Below are positions 1 through 8,838 of a DNA stretch of 64,000 nucleotides, in pieces. Source of the stretch: Labrys okinawensis (GTDB lineage Bacteria; Pseudomonadota; Alphaproteobacteria; Rhizobiales; Labraceae); assembly GCF_002982075.1 (NCBI RefSeq), contig NZ_PUEJ01000003.1:124001-188000 (forward strand), read 5' to 3'. A program made the translations under genes and the position numbers. Position 1 is the stretch's first letter. Every line of letters begins with the position of its first letter. Below the pieces are notes generated by a model. The model made no database searches. It was not told the DNA's origin and saw only the letters and a list, made by a program, of their open reading frames with translations.

Positions 1-1
1 G

Positions 2-211
2 CGGCTCGGCGAGGCGACCCGGCTCAAGAAGGCCGGCGGGCGCCTCGCCGCCATTTCCGGTGCCGTGCCCAGCCTCGCCGCCATGCCGCAGGGCTGCGCC
101 TTCGCCTCCCGCTGCTCTCTGGCCCAGCCGGCCTGCCGACGAGTCATGCCCGCTCTGGCGGAAATCGGGCCGGGGCATGCCAGCCGCTGCATCCGTTCGC
201 AGGAGTTGTGA
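2..211 (+). CDS. Oligopeptide/dipeptide-type ABC transporter ATPase, C-terminal end (partial)
   Basis: Only the last 69 codons are present; the gene starts before the window. The visible part is the C-terminal oligopeptide-transporter (oligo_HPY) tail that follows the ATPase core in DppD/OppD-type proteins. It shows a G-x-V-P-S-L segment, then a Gly-Cys-x-Phe-x-x-Arg-Cys cysteine pair, a further cysteine, and a final His-x-x-x-Cys. It ends at TGA 209-211, one base before the ATG of the next ATPase, so the two are translationally close and very probably form the paired ATPases of one peptide, nickel or opine-type importer. The substrate cannot be read from this fragment. Confidence 0.85.
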   Translation, partial: RLGEATRLKKAGGRLAAISGAVPSLAAMPQGCAFASRCSLAQPACRRVMPALAEIGPGHASRCIRSQEL

Positions 212-212
212 G

Positions 213-1193
213 ATGGAGACGTCCCCTTCCGGCTCGCCGCTGCTTCAGGTACGCGGCCTCGCCAAGCAGTATGGCGGCGGTTTCGGCCGCGCCGCGCCCG
301 TCCGGGTGCTCGACGACATTTCCTTCGAGGTGAAGCGCGGCGAGGTCGTCGGGCTGGCCGGTGAGTCCGGCTCGGGCAAGACGACGATCGGGCGCTCGAT
401 CCTGCGGCTGATCGAGCCGAGCGCCGGCGAAATCCTGTTCGACGGCAGCGACATCGCCCGCCTGTCGGCCGGGGATCTGCGCCGCCAGCGCCGGCGCATG
501 CAATATATCTTCCAGGACCCCTTCGCCAGCCTGTCGCCGCGCATGACCATCGGCGAGATCCTGAGCGAAGGGCTCGCCATCCAGGCGATCGGCACGCGCC
601 GCGAACGCCTCGACAAGGCCCGCGCCGCCCTCCAAGCCGTCGAACTGCCGCCCGACGCCGTCGACCGCTACGCCCACGAATTCTCCGGCGGCCAGCGCCA
701 GCGCATCGGCATTGCCAGGGCGCTGATCCTGCAGCCGGACCTGATCGTCGCCGACGAGCCGGTCTCGGCCCTCGACGTCTCGATCCAGGCGCAGATCGTC
801 AATCTTTTGCGTGACCTCCAGGCCCGCCTCGGCCTGACCATGCTGTTCATCTCGCATGATCTTGCCGTGGTCGAGTTCATCGCCGACCGCGTCATCGTGC
901 TCTATCTCGGCCGCATCATGGAGATCGCCCCTTGCGACCGGCTCTACGAGGCGCCCAAGCATCCTTATACCAGGGCGCTGCTCTCGGCGATCCCCGAGCC
1001 GGACCCCGACCGGCCGCGCGAGCGCCAGATCCTGAAAGGCGATATTCCCTCGGTGGCCAGTCCGCCCTCGGGCTGCGTCTTTCGCACCCGCTGCCCGCAT
1101 GCGATCGAAGCCTGTGCCCGCGAAGTTCCCAGGCTCGAGGAAGTCGAGCCGGGCCATTTCAAGGCCTGTATCCGACAGGACATCAGCGCATGA
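213..1193 (+). CDS. ABC transporter ATP-binding protein, DppF/OppF type
   Basis: A 326-aa ATPase that would power import of a peptide-like or small organic solute with the upstream ATPase. Visible motifs in order are Walker A GESGSGKTT (about 50-58), the signature FSGGQRQRIG (about 157-166), Walker B LIVADEPVSALD (about 177-188) and a switch histidine in FISHD. The C-terminal oligo_HPY tail carries the paired cysteines (GCVFRTRC). I chose ATG 213 because AGGAG lies 7 bases upstream and the homologous sequence begins just after it; a longer in-frame start at 60 would run back through the previous gene. Its TGA overlaps the ATG of the DapA-family gene by four bases (ATGA), so the transporter is coupled to that enzyme. 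Confidence 0.93.
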   Translation: METSPSGSPLLQVRGLAKQYGGGFGRAAPVRVLDDISFEVKRGEVVGLAGESGSGKTTIGRSILRLIEPSAGEILFDGSDIARLSAGDLRRQRRRMQYIFQDPFASLSPRMTIGEILSEGLAIQAIGTRRERLDKARAALQAVELPPDAVDRYAHEFSGGQRQRIGIARALILQPDLIVADEPVSALDVSIQAQIVNLLRDLQARLGLTMLFISHDLAVVEFIADRVIVLYLGRIMEIAPCDRLYEAPKHPYTRALLSAIPEPDPDRPRERQILKGDIPSVASPPSGCVFRTRCPHAIEACAREVPRLEEVEPGHFKACIRQDISA

Positions 1194-2107
1194 CCCTTCG
1201 CGGCAACTGGGCAACGCTGCTGCTGCCGATCGCAGCCGACGATGCCATCGATTCCGGTCGCCTCGGCGAGGAGATCGACATCCTGATCGCTGCTGGCGTC
1301 GACGGCATCTACTCCAACGGCACGGCCGGCGAATTCCACAACCAGACCGAAACCGAATATGAGGCGATCCAGGCTCTGCTGGCCGAAAAATGCCGGGCGG
1401 CCGGCATGCCCTTCGTGATCGGCGCCTGCCAGGGAGATCCCCGCCAGTCGCTTGAGCGGGTGCGGCGGGCGGCCGGACTGCAGCCCGCGGCCATCCAGGT
1501 CATCCTGCCGGACTGGTGGCCGGTGACCGACGAGGAGGCGATCGATTTCCTGGCGATGATGGCGGAAGCGGCACGCGAGTTGCCGCTGGTGCTCTACAAT
1601 CCGCCGCATGCCAAGAGGGTGTTGCCGCCGGAGGTGCTCGGCCGGCTCACGCAAGCGGTCCCGTCTGTCAAGGCCATCAAGCTCGCCGATGGCGACGAGG
1701 CCTGGTACGTGGCCGCGCGCCGGTATCTTGCAGGCATCGCGCTTTTCGTTCCCGGCCATCACCTCGCCACCGGCCTCAAGGCGGGCGTGGCGGCCGGCGC
1801 CTTTTCCAATGTCGCCTGCCTCAGCCCCCGCGGCGCCCAGGCCTGGGCGGATAGCATGGCCGATGACATCGGGACCGCGCTCGATCTGGAGCACCGCATC
1901 TGCCGCTTCATGGACGAGCATATCGTGCCGTTCCGGCGCGATCACGGCTATTCCAACGCCGCGCTGGACAAGCTCCTGGCCGCGATCGGGGCCTGGGGCC
2001 CCGTCGGTCCACGCTTGAGGCGCCCCTATCGCTGGATCCCGCAGAGCGAGGCGGAGAAGCTGAAGCCGGTCGCCAGAGCCCTTATGCCGGAACTGTTCGA
2101 AGCGTAA
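1190..2107 (+). CDS. Dihydrodipicolinate synthase (DapA)/N-acetylneuraminate lyase family aldolase
   Basis: A 305-aa class I aldolase of the DapA/NanA superfamily, which condenses or cleaves pyruvate-type substrates through a Schiff base. Visible are the GTAGEF variant of the GTTGE pyruvate-binding loop (about 44-49), the catalytic tyrosine in LYNPP (about 135-139) and the Schiff-base lysine in AIKLADGD (Lys164). The start overlaps the preceding ATPase stop by four bases. Position at the end of a solute-importer operon suggests a catabolic aldolase acting on an imported compound rather than lysine-pathway DapA; this is inference. The exact substrate is unknown. Confidence 0.88.
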   Translation: MTLRGNWATLLLPIAADDAIDSGRLGEEIDILIAAGVDGIYSNGTAGEFHNQTETEYEAIQALLAEKCRAAGMPFVIGACQGDPRQSLERVRRAAGLQPAAIQVILPDWWPVTDEEAIDFLAMMAEAARELPLVLYNPPHAKRVLPPEVLGRLTQAVPSVKAIKLADGDEAWYVAARRYLAGIALFVPGHHLATGLKAGVAAGAFSNVACLSPRGAQAWADSMADDIGTALDLEHRICRFMDEHIVPFRRDHGYSNAALDKLLAAIGAWGPVGPRLRRPYRWIPQSEAEKLKPVARALMPELFEA

Positions 2108-2174
2108 CTTCCTGGGGGAGGGCCGGATGTCTCGGTCAGCCGCCAACATTTGCTGGGACTAGCGCGGGATTGGA

Positions 2175-2252
2175 GGGTCGATCTCCAGATCGACCATCTT
2201 GGAAACGTAGCGTTTGCGAGGAAGAAAGATGCCGATCTGGAGATCGGCACCC
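2175..2252. repeat. 78-bp double-hairpin intergenic repeat, copy 1
   Basis: Between two convergent genes. It consists of an 18-bp near-palindrome at 2177-2194 (GTCGATCT/AGATCGAC), a spacer containing TCTTGGAAACG and AGGAAGA, and a second 18-bp near-palindrome at 2231-2248 (GCCGATCT/AGATCGGC). The two hairpins are also complementary to each other (GGGT...CACCC ends). The layout and spacer words recur at 4445-4521, so this is a repeat family and not just a terminator. It could still end transcription from both sides; there is no T-run. Confidence 0.75.
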
Positions 2253-2256
2253 CTAT

Positions 2257-3246
2257 CTAGCTCAGCTTCTTCTCCAGCTCCGCATAGAGCGCGCTCTGCG
2301 GCTCGAAGACGAAATCGAGGCTGGTCACCGCGATCGAAGCGGCGCCCTGCGCCGTCAGCCAGGCAGCGAAGTCGAACACCTGTCCGGCCGGGACCAGGAA
2401 GGTAAGGGGCTGGCCCTGCGCCGGCAGGCCGAACGGGGCGCTGGCGCCGAACAGGCCGGCGGCATCCTGCAGATGCTGCTGGTTGACGCCGCGCAGGATG
2501 CAGCGGATTTCGCGCTGGGCACTGCCCTTTGCCTTGGCGGCAAGGCGGCCGAGCATGGCTGCCGCGCCGGCGCGGGCACGTTCGTTCCAGTCGGCACCGA
2601 GCGAGGCGACGAGATTGGCCTGGCTCTTCAGCATGATGCCGTCCTCGATCACCTTCAGTGCGTTGGCGGTGAGGGTCGAGCCCGTGGTGGTGATGTCGAC
2701 GATGAGATCGGCCGCCCCGGAGGCCGGTGCGCCTTCGGTGGCGCCCAGGCTCTCGACGATCAGATAATCGGCGACCCCATGGGCCGAGAAGAAGGCGCGG
2801 GTCAAATTGATATATTTGGTCGCGACCTTGAGGCGGCGGCCATGGCGCTGGCGAAAGCTTGCAGCGACATCCTCGATGTCGGCCATGGAGCGCACGTCGA
2901 TCCAGGCCTGCGGCACCGCGACCACGACATTGGCCTGGCCGAAGCCGAGCGGCTGCAGCAGGGTGACCCGCTCATCGGCGCGCGCAATGTTCTCGCGCAC
3001 CAGATCCTCGCCGGTGACGCCGAAATGGATGGCGCCCGAGGCGAGCTGGCCGGCGATCTCGGAAGCCGAGAGGAACAGCACCTCCACATCGTCCATACCG
3101 GGCACGGAGCCGCGATAGTCGCGCGCGCCGCGTTCCTGCACGAAGCGGATGCCGGCACGCTCGAAGAAGGCCGTGCAGTTTTCCTGCAGCCGGCCCTTGG
3201 ACGGGATGCCCAGAAGCAGCGGGGAGGGAGAGGGATTGGTCATCAT
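2257..3246 (-). CDS. hisG: ATP phosphoribosyltransferase, catalytic subunit HisG
   Basis: First enzyme of histidine biosynthesis, joining ATP and PRPP to give phosphoribosyl-ATP. The 329-aa protein has the N-terminal IPSKGRL element (about 14-20), the periplasmic-binding-protein-like two-lobed core and the PRPP loop [12 protein letters not shown] (about 181-192). The C-terminal extension of some 100 residues makes it longer than the roughly 210-230-aa short form although a HisZ subunit lies just upstream; this long HisG plus HisZ pairing is, from family knowledge, seen in Hyphomicrobiales. Two adjacent ATGs are possible starts (3246 and 3243). I chose the first because GGAG lies 5-6 bases ahead and it overlaps the hisZ stop as ATGA, indicating translational coupling. 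Confidence 0.95.
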   Translation of the reverse strand: MMTNPSPSPLLLGIPSKGRLQENCTAFFERAGIRFVQERGARDYRGSVPGMDDVEVLFLSASEIAGQLASGAIHFGVTGEDLVRENIARADERVTLLQPLGFGQANVVVAVPQAWIDVRSMADIEDVAASFRQRHGRRLKVATKYINLTRAFFSAHGVADYLIVESLGATEGAPASGAADLIVDITTTGSTLTANALKVIEDGIMLKSQANLVASLGADWNERARAGAAAMLGRLAAKAKGSAQREIRCILRGVNQQHLQDAAGLFGASAPFGLPAQGQPLTFLVPAGQVFDFAAWLTAQGAASIAVTSLDFVFEPQSALYAELEKKLS

Positions 3247-4358
3247 GCGTCTCCGCCGAACCGGTCGAGCCAGATCGAGCAACCCACGGCCGGCACGGCC
3301 TCGGCGGCGCCGAGCTGGGCCATCAGCTGGTCGTAGCGTCCGCCGCCGACGCGGGCGGCAGCTTCCGGCTCGGCCGGATCGGTCAGCTCGAAGACGAAGC
3401 CGGTATAGTAATCGAGGCGCCGGCCGAAGCCGGTGGCGAACTTGATCGCGCCGACATCGATGTCACGGGCGGCGAAGAAGCCGGTGCGTTCGTCGAAGGC
3501 ATCGAGCGCCGCGTTGAGATCGAGCCTGGCTTCGCCGGCAATGGCGCGCAATTCGGCGCTGGCACCGTCGGGATCGCCGCTGACGGCAAAGATCCGCCGG
3601 GTGATCGCCACCTTGTCGGCATCGACGCCGAGACCTGAGGACAGCGCCGCCTGTTCCAGGAACCGGTCGGCGATCTCATCGACGCTGCGTCCGCCGATCG
3701 GCTGGATGCCGGCGATCGACAGGAGATCGGCGACCGCGGCGCGGGCCGATCCCGGGTCCGAGCCTTCGAGGGCCGCGAGGAAGCCGGCATAGGCGGCGGC
3801 GCCGTTCTTGGGGGCGGCACTGCCGAGGCGGGCAAGATCCTCGTCGAGATCCTTGGAGCGCCTGAGGTCGCTGGTCAGGCGGCGGCGCCAGACCGGCGGC
3901 AAATCCAGCGCATCGAGCATGGCGGTGACGATGCCGGCATCGCCCATGCGGATGTCCGGCTGGGCAAGGCCGAGATCCCCGGCCGCCTCCAGGGCGATGG
4001 CCAGCATCTCGGCATCGGCGGCCGGCTTGTCGTTGCGGCCGAAATTCTCGAAGCCGGCCTGCAGGAACTCGCTCGGGCCGTCGGTGCGGAAGCGGAAGAC
4101 CGGTCCGCGATAGGCATAGGCGCCGACCCCGCCGGCCTTCACTGCCTCGAGATGATGCAGCGACACCGGAATGGTGAAGTCTGGCCTGAGGCAGAATTCC
4201 CGTCCCTCGGCATCGGTGGTCAGGAAGGCGCGGCGGCGCATGTCCTCGCCGAGGAGATCGAGGAACAGGCCCGCCGGCTGCAGGATCGGCGGGTCGACCA
4301 GCTGATAGCCCGAGCGCGAGGCAAGCGCGTCGAAGGCTTCATAGGCGGGATGGGGCAT
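3243..4358 (-). CDS. hisZ: ATP phosphoribosyltransferase regulatory subunit HisZ
   Basis: A 371-aa histidyl-tRNA-synthetase paralogue that has no aminoacylation role and forms the regulatory partner of HisG. It keeps class II synthetase landmarks: a [11 protein letters not shown] stretch near the N-terminus, the YRGPVFRF motif-2-like segment and [13 protein letters not shown] followed by GGGRYDQL. It lacks the C-terminal anticodon-binding domain of HisS, which fits its shorter length. The start at ATG 4358 gives the usual short leader before the conserved [13 protein letters not shown]-like region; upstream in-frame codons lie in a repeat. The stop overlaps hisG. Confidence 0.93.
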   Translation of the reverse strand: MPHPAYEAFDALASRSGYQLVDPPILQPAGLFLDLLGEDMRRRAFLTTDAEGREFCLRPDFTIPVSLHHLEAVKAGGVGAYAYRGPVFRFRTDGPSEFLQAGFENFGRNDKPAADAEMLAIALEAAGDLGLAQPDIRMGDAGIVTAMLDALDLPPVWRRRLTSDLRRSKDLDEDLARLGSAAPKNGAAAYAGFLAALEGSDPGSARAAVADLLSIAGIQPIGGRSVDEIADRFLEQAALSSGLGVDADKVAITRRIFAVSGDPDGASAELRAIAGEARLDLNAALDAFDERTGFFAARDIDVGAIKFATGFGRRLDYYTGFVFELTDPAEPEAAARVGGGRYDQLMAQLGAAEAVPAVGCSIWLDRFGGDA

Positions 4359-4444
4359 GCCGGCGGTCCATGGTGAGTGTCGGGGTCTTCTAGCAGGGCA
4401 GGGCCCGGGGTGCGACTGGAAAGGGCAAACGAGGTTTATGTCGC

Positions 4445-4521
4445 GGGTGCGCGGACGTCTCGTCCGCTCTTGGAAACGGAGCAATGCAGAAAGGAAGAGC
4501 GGACGAGACGTCCGCGCACCC
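4445..4521. repeat. 77-bp double-hairpin intergenic repeat, copy 2
   Basis: A perfect 27-bp inverted repeat (4445-4471 against 4495-4521) with a 23-base loop lies between hisS and hisZ. Each arm can also form its own small hairpin (GCGGACG-TCT-CGTCCGC). The loop boundary words TCTTGGAAACG and AGGAAGA and the GGGT/ACCC ends match the element at 2175-2252, although the hairpin sequences differ by compensating changes. It sits inside the hisS-hisZ-hisG transcription unit, so it would be transcribed as a strong foldback. Confidence 0.85.
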
Positions 4522-4526
4522 GGGAA

Positions 4527-6002
4527 CTACCCCAGCATCTCCTTCACGACCTTCACCAGCTCCGCCCGCGGCACCTGGCGCTGGGCGACCCTCGCCTCGC
4601 GCCATTCGGTGTTGCCTTCGATGGCCTTGGCCATTTCGGCGCCGAGTGCCAGGTCCTTGAGCTGGACCTCGCCCTTCTCGGCCTCGTCCGAGCCCTGGAT
4701 CACCGCGATCGGCGCCTTGCGGCGGTCGGCATATTTGAGCTGGGCCTTCATGCCGGAACCGCCGAGATAAACCTCGGCGCGGATGCCGGCCTGGCGCAAT
4801 TCGCTGGCCATCGCCTGATAGTCGGCGAGGCGCGCCTGATCCATCACGCAGACCACGACGGGCCCGGCGACACCGGCGGTGTCGACGCGGCCGAGGGCGG
4901 TCAGGGCGGAGAGCAGCCGCGAGACGCCGATGGAAAAGCCCGTCGCCGGCACGGGCTCGCCGCGGAAGCGGGCGACGAGACCGTCATAGCGCCCGCCGCC
5001 GGCGACCGAGCCGAAGCGCACCGGCCGGCCCTGCTCGTCCTTCACCTCAAAGGTCAGCTCCACCTCGTAGACGGGGCCGGTGTAATATTCGAGTCCGCGC
5101 ACGATCGAGGTATCGATCAGGATGCGGTCGGTGCCGTAGCCGGATTTTTCGACCAGTTCGGCGATGCGCGCGAGCTCCTCGACTCCCTCGCTGCCGGCGG
5201 GCGAGCCCGACACCAATGGGCGGATGCGCGCAAGCGTGTCGGCATTGGAGCCGCTCTGCCCCGCCACATAATCGAGAATGGTCTGCGCCTGGCTGTCGTC
5301 GAGGCCGGCACCTTTGGTGAAATCGCCGGATTCGTCCTTGCGGCCCGCTCCGAGCAGGGCCCTGACGCCCTCCAGGCCCAGCCGGTCGAACTTGTCTATG
5401 GCGCGCAGCACCGTGAGGCGGCGGCCGGCGTTCTCGTCACCCGCCAGGCCGATCGCCTCCATGATGCCGTCGAGCACCTTGCGGTTGTTGACGCGCACCA
5501 CATAGGAGCCGCGGGGAATGCCGAGCTTTTCCATGGTGTCGGCAGCCATCATGCAGATCTCGGCATCGGCGGCGACGGAGGCTGAACCCACGGTATCGGC
5601 GTCGAACTGCATGAACTGGCGGAAGCGGCCGGGGCCGGGCTTCTCGTTGCGGAAGACGTAGCCGGCCCGGTAGCTGCGATAGGGCTTGGGCAGGGCGTCG
5701 AAATTCTCGGCGACGTAGCGGGCGAGCGGCGCCGTCAAATCATAGCGCAGCGACAGCCACTGCTCGTCATCGTCCTGGAAGGAGAACACGCCCTCATTGG
5801 GGCGGTCCTGGTCGGGCAGGAACTTGCCGAGCGCGTCGGTATATTCGACGAAGGGCGTCTCGACCGGGTCGAAGCCGTAGCGCTCATAGACTTCCTGGAT
5901 CACGGAAACCATCGCGCGGGTTGCCGCGATCTCTCCGGCATTGCGGTCGACGAAACCGCGTGCCTGCCTTGCCTTCAATTTCTGCTTCTTCTCGCCCGAC
6001 AT
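4527..6002 (-). CDS. hisS: Histidyl-tRNA synthetase
   Basis: A 491-aa class II aminoacyl-tRNA synthetase that charges tRNA-His. Motif 2 ([20 protein letters not shown], about 111-130), the [11 protein letters not shown] element (about 86-96), the [12 protein letters not shown] histidine-A motif and GGGRYDGL are all present, followed by a C-terminal anticodon-binding domain containing the VVCVMDQ and [17 protein letters not shown] segments. It is longer than the roughly 420-aa E. coli enzyme, as is normal for the divergent alphaproteobacterial HisRS group. It heads a minus-strand set hisS-hisZ-hisG. The N-terminus is lysine-rich ([13 protein letters not shown]), and the ATG at 6002 is the only sensible start. 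Confidence 0.96.
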   Translation of the reverse strand: MSGEKKQKLKARQARGFVDRNAGEIAATRAMVSVIQEVYERYGFDPVETPFVEYTDALGKFLPDQDRPNEGVFSFQDDDEQWLSLRYDLTAPLARYVAENFDALPKPYRSYRAGYVFRNEKPGPGRFRQFMQFDADTVGSASVAADAEICMMAADTMEKLGIPRGSYVVRVNNRKVLDGIMEAIGLAGDENAGRRLTVLRAIDKFDRLGLEGVRALLGAGRKDESGDFTKGAGLDDSQAQTILDYVAGQSGSNADTLARIRPLVSGSPAGSEGVEELARIAELVEKSGYGTDRILIDTSIVRGLEYYTGPVYEVELTFEVKDEQGRPVRFGSVAGGGRYDGLVARFRGEPVPATGFSIGVSRLLSALTALGRVDTAGVAGPVVVCVMDQARLADYQAMASELRQAGIRAEVYLGGSGMKAQLKYADRRKAPIAVIQGSDEAEKGEVQLKDLALGAEMAKAIEGNTEWREARVAQRQVPRAELVKVVKEMLG

Positions 6003-6216
6003 CGTTGCAAACCTTCAAAATTCTTGCCGCTGTTTAGGCAGCAAAACCGGCCGGGGCAAGTTTTGGCACAAGAATAATCGCTGCGATCTCGAATCCGCGA
6101 GCCGAGCTCTCCGATTGCAGCCGCGCCCCCGGGCATGTCGCCCGAAAGGCTTTGATCGAATGGCTCATCGCGGTTCCGGTGACGGACGACCGCCCCTCGG
6201 ACGGCAGAAGAATGGC

Positions 6217-6309
6217 TCAGCGGCGCCGTGTGACGATACGCACGACATAGATGAACACGACAAGAAACGCGATCAGGATGAGCCAATGTGTGATTGCAAA
6301 CCCGCCCAC
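6217..6309 (-). CDS. Small predicted single-pass membrane peptide (30 aa)
   Basis: A 30-codon reading frame starting at GTG 6309 with a good GGAGG five bases upstream. The peptide has a short GGFAITHW start, one hydrophobic helix (roughly residues 9-24) and a basic C-terminus RIVTRRR, the typical layout of a small inner-membrane peptide with a cytoplasmic positively charged tail. The ribosome-binding site and the clean topology are the main support. No family is recognised. It lies alone between hisS and a divergent phosphoethanolamine-transferase-like gene. Confidence 0.45.
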   Translation of the reverse strand: MGGFAITHWLILIAFLVVFIYVVRIVTRRR

Positions 6310-6517
6310 GATGACCTCCAGGTTCTGAAAGCCTGAAAGGTAACAGGCACGGCGCCGAAACGACAGCCCGTTGCCACCATCCTGGCCATTGGGCGAGACA
6401 GCTCCTATTTTTGTCATTATTGTTCTGTTTTTAAGCAATTTGGATTAAATCTTCGGCCGGGTCGATACAGATGCTCTCGGCCGACCTCCCGGAACTAAGA
6501 ACATAATTGCCATTTAT
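6310..6517. other. AT-rich intergenic region upstream of the phosphoethanolamine-transferase-like gene
   Basis: Roughly 200 bases without a gene. The last hundred (about 6410-6517) are clearly AT-richer than the surroundings and include TTATTGTTCTG and TTAAGCAATTTGGATTAAAT, so a promoter for the gene starting at 6518 is likely here. No confident -35/-10 pair or operator is called. The 6003-6216 stretch on the other side of the small peptide gene also holds nothing recognisable. Confidence 0.4.
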
Positions 6518-8224
6518 GTGGTTTACATGACTTCATTTTCGCGAATTTTTGCTAAGAAGATACTAGAGATTGCTCTTGTCGCAGCGATCCTGAGTATTCC
6601 AGATGTAATATTTTCTTGTCTTGGATGGGATATTTCGCCGTTCAGAACGAAGGAATATTTTGTAACATTATTGTCATTTTCAGTGCTCTTCGCCTTGTCG
6701 GCGGGGACCTGGTTCAGAATACTCATCGTCGTCCTGGTGTTCTTGAATCAGGCCATCTGGCTGAGCTCGCTCGTATATTTCGGAGCGCCCCTCACGCCCG
6801 AGCAGGTCAGGCTGTTTTTCAGTGATACGGCCGATTCCGTTTCGACCGGCTTGCAGGTCCAGAGCGAGTTCCTGCTGCCGATGCTCCTGGCGCTGGCGAC
6901 GGCTGTCCTGCTCGTGGCACTCTCGCTGATCCGCCCCCTGCGGAGCGGGAGATCCTGGGCATTCTCCCTCCTGCTCGTGGTGGCGCTCGGTGGCGTCGCC
7001 GCTCGTTGGGAATTGCACAAATTGCCGAGCGTGGTGCAGGCCAATGCCTATTCGGCTTCCTTCATCTCCAGCGCCAATGCCGGCGTGCTGGCCTATCGCG
7101 CCAGCCGGGCACCCGCGCCGCCGGCTTCCCTCAATGGGTTGGCCGATCATATCTTCGACAAGGCCGATATACCGGAGGGCCGGGCGACCGTCGTGTTCGT
7201 GATGGGCGAATCCATCAATCCGGTGCGGATGTCGCTGTTTGGCGCGGCACGGCAGACCACGCCGCGGCTCGATCACCTGTTCAGGGAACCGCCGGCGGGA
7301 TGGCGGATGTTCGCCAAGATCGGCTTTTCCGGCGGCGTGGCTACGCTTGCCAGCGTTCCCTCCGCGCTCAGGCTCGTCTATTTCCCCAATTTGGCCGAGC
7401 GGCAGCCGGTGAATATTTTCGACATCGCCAAGGATGGTGATTTCGCCAGCTACTACTATTCGGCCCAGGCCATCCACACCATGCAGATCGCCGGCGGAGC
7501 CCGGCATGCCCTGCAGTCCAAGACGGTGGAGACCTATGACGAGACGGCCGAAAAATCGGCCGAGGAGTCGCTTGCCGACGACGTCAAGGACGTGCCTGCG
7601 GCGGAGCGGCGCTTCATCTATGTCCATCAGCGCGCCGATCACGAGCCTTATCTCGACAATTGCAAGAAATATGCGGGCGAGTTCCAGGTGTTCACGTCAC
7701 CTGACGGCAGCGCCGACGAAGCCCGGCGCGCACGCTACGACACCGGCCTGCAGTGCTGGGACCGCAGCACCAGCGACATCATCGCCACCATGCTGGCCGA
7801 GAAGGACCCGGTCTATATCTTCGTCACCTCCGACCACAACGAGCTGATGGGCGAGGATGGGTTGTGGGGACACCTGATCCGCCACCTGCGCACGGCGGTG
7901 GTGCCGGTGATGCTGATGACCAACAGGCCGGATTCGGCGATCGCCACTGCGTTCCGCCAGCTCGACCGTCCCACCCAGTTCCAGCTCATGCAATTGACGG
8001 CCCAGGCGATGGGCAAGACGGTCGCGATCAAGCAATATGATCCGTCGGTCTTCTATGTGAACGGCACCATGCCCTTCGGCCAGGCTAAATATATGAAGGT
8101 CGAGCGCCAGCCGGACGATCAGTATCAGATCTCCCATTTTGCCAGCGACGGCTCGCCGGCCGAACCGCCGGAACATCTCTCCTTGAAGGGGGTGCCCAAG
8201 GAGCCCGGACATCTGGGCTCCTGA
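6518..8224 (+). CDS. Phosphoethanolamine transferase-like, sulfatase/alkaline-phosphatase-fold membrane enzyme
   Basis: A 568-aa protein with four to five N-terminal membrane helices (within about residues 15-165) and a large periplasmic catalytic domain. It follows the EptA/CptA/OpgE layout: VVFVMGES (about 225-232) at the nucleophile loop, FIYVHQRADHEPY for the first metal histidine region, and VTSDHNELMGEDGLWGH for the Asp-His metal pair. Such enzymes move phosphoethanolamine or similar head groups onto lipid A, core sugars or glucans. Odd points are Ser (GES) where EptA has the GET threonine, an altered HGP region, and an AT-rich 5' third. No strong ribosome-binding site is seen; GTG 6518 and ATG 6527 are both possible starts. 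Confidence 0.7.
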   Translation: MVYMTSFSRIFAKKILEIALVAAILSIPDVIFSCLGWDISPFRTKEYFVTLLSFSVLFALSAGTWFRILIVVLVFLNQAIWLSSLVYFGAPLTPEQVRLFFSDTADSVSTGLQVQSEFLLPMLLALATAVLLVALSLIRPLRSGRSWAFSLLLVVALGGVAARWELHKLPSVVQANAYSASFISSANAGVLAYRASRAPAPPASLNGLADHIFDKADIPEGRATVVFVMGESINPVRMSLFGAARQTTPRLDHLFREPPAGWRMFAKIGFSGGVATLASVPSALRLVYFPNLAERQPVNIFDIAKDGDFASYYYSAQAIHTMQIAGGARHALQSKTVETYDETAEKSAEESLADDVKDVPAAERRFIYVHQRADHEPYLDNCKKYAGEFQVFTSPDGSADEARRARYDTGLQCWDRSTSDIIATMLAEKDPVYIFVTSDHNELMGEDGLWGHLIRHLRTAVVPVMLMTNRPDSAIATAFRQLDRPTQFQLMQLTAQAMGKTVAIKQYDPSVFYVNGTMPFGQAKYMKVERQPDDQYQISHFASDGSPAEPPEHLSLKGVPKEPGHLGS

Positions 8225-8262
8225 AGGATGTTCCGGAGCGTGGACCGGAAAGTGGATGCCGG

Positions 8263-8706
8263 CTAACGCCGCAAGCGGAAGAAATCCTGCAGCAAGGTCC
8301 GGGCCGCGGTGGCGTGGATGCCGGAATAGACGTCCGGGCGATGGTGGCAGGTGGGGGAAGCGTAGAACTGCACGCCATTCTCCACCGCGCCGCCCTTGGG
8401 ATCGTCGCAGCCGAAATAGAGGCGCCGGATGCGGGCGAAGGAGATCGCCGCGGCACACATCGGGCAGGGTTCGAGCGTGACATAAAGGTCCGCGCCGACG
8501 AGGCGCTCGCTGCCCATCACCTGGGCGGCGGCGCGGATGGCGAGCATTTCCGCATGGGCAGTGGGGTCTTTCAGCGCCAGGGTGCGGTTTCCTTCGCGCG
8601 AAAGCACCACTCCGTCCTTGACGACAACCGCGCCGACAGGTACCTCCCCGCGACCTGCGGCAGCATGGGCTTCCTCCAGCGCCAGTTCCATGATCGAGCG
8701 CTTCAT
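8263..8706 (-). CDS. tadA: tRNA-specific adenosine-34 deaminase TadA
   Basis: A 147-aa zinc deaminase that converts A34 to inosine in the anticodon of tRNA-Arg(ACG). The zinc and proton-shuttle residues are visible as His51-Ala-Glu53 (AHAEMLAI) and Pro-Cys81-Pro-Met-Cys84, and the C-terminal helix is complete. ATG 8706 is preferred; a second in-frame ATG five codons later is possible. It is transcribed away from the pseudouridine synthase at 8839 and converges with the gene ending at 8224. Confidence 0.94.
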   Translation of the reverse strand: MKRSIMELALEEAHAAAGRGEVPVGAVVVKDGVVLSREGNRTLALKDPTAHAEMLAIRAAAQVMGSERLVGADLYVTLEPCPMCAAAISFARIRRLYFGCDDPKGGAVENGVQFYASPTCHHRPDVYSGIHATAARTLLQDFFRLRR

Positions 8707-8729
8707 CTCGTGACATGCCGCCTTTTCTG

Positions 8730-8768
8730 CTAAAGCGTTTCCCGGTCCCAGTGGGATCGGAAAGACGC
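8730..8768. repeat. Foldback element in the tadA / pseudouridine synthase divergent promoter region
   Basis: A hairpin at 8735-8768 (GCGTTTCCCGGTCCCA against TGGGATCGGAAAGACGC, imperfect) preceded by CTAAA. The outer words CTA-AGCGTTT and AAAGACGC match the first half of the 104-bp elements at 11791 and 38994, so it may be a solo half or a relative. It lies in a 132-bp divergent intergenic region and could affect either promoter. Confidence 0.4.
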
Positions 8769-8838
8769 CCCTCTTTTCAAGGAGTTTTGGAATACCCGCC
8801 GTTACGATGGTAGCTGTGGGCCATTCCAGCAACAATCG

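Noticed and set aside
144-1214. Long minus-strand frame opposite the ABC ATPase
   Set aside because: It is antisense to a gene with complete Walker motifs and reads as low-complexity Arg/Gly/Asp sequence, typical of the opposite strand in high-GC DNA.
2170-5585. Plus-strand long frames opposite hisG, hisZ and hisS
   Set aside because: They are mirror images of well-conserved histidine genes and match no recognisable protein; their composition is that of antisense reading.
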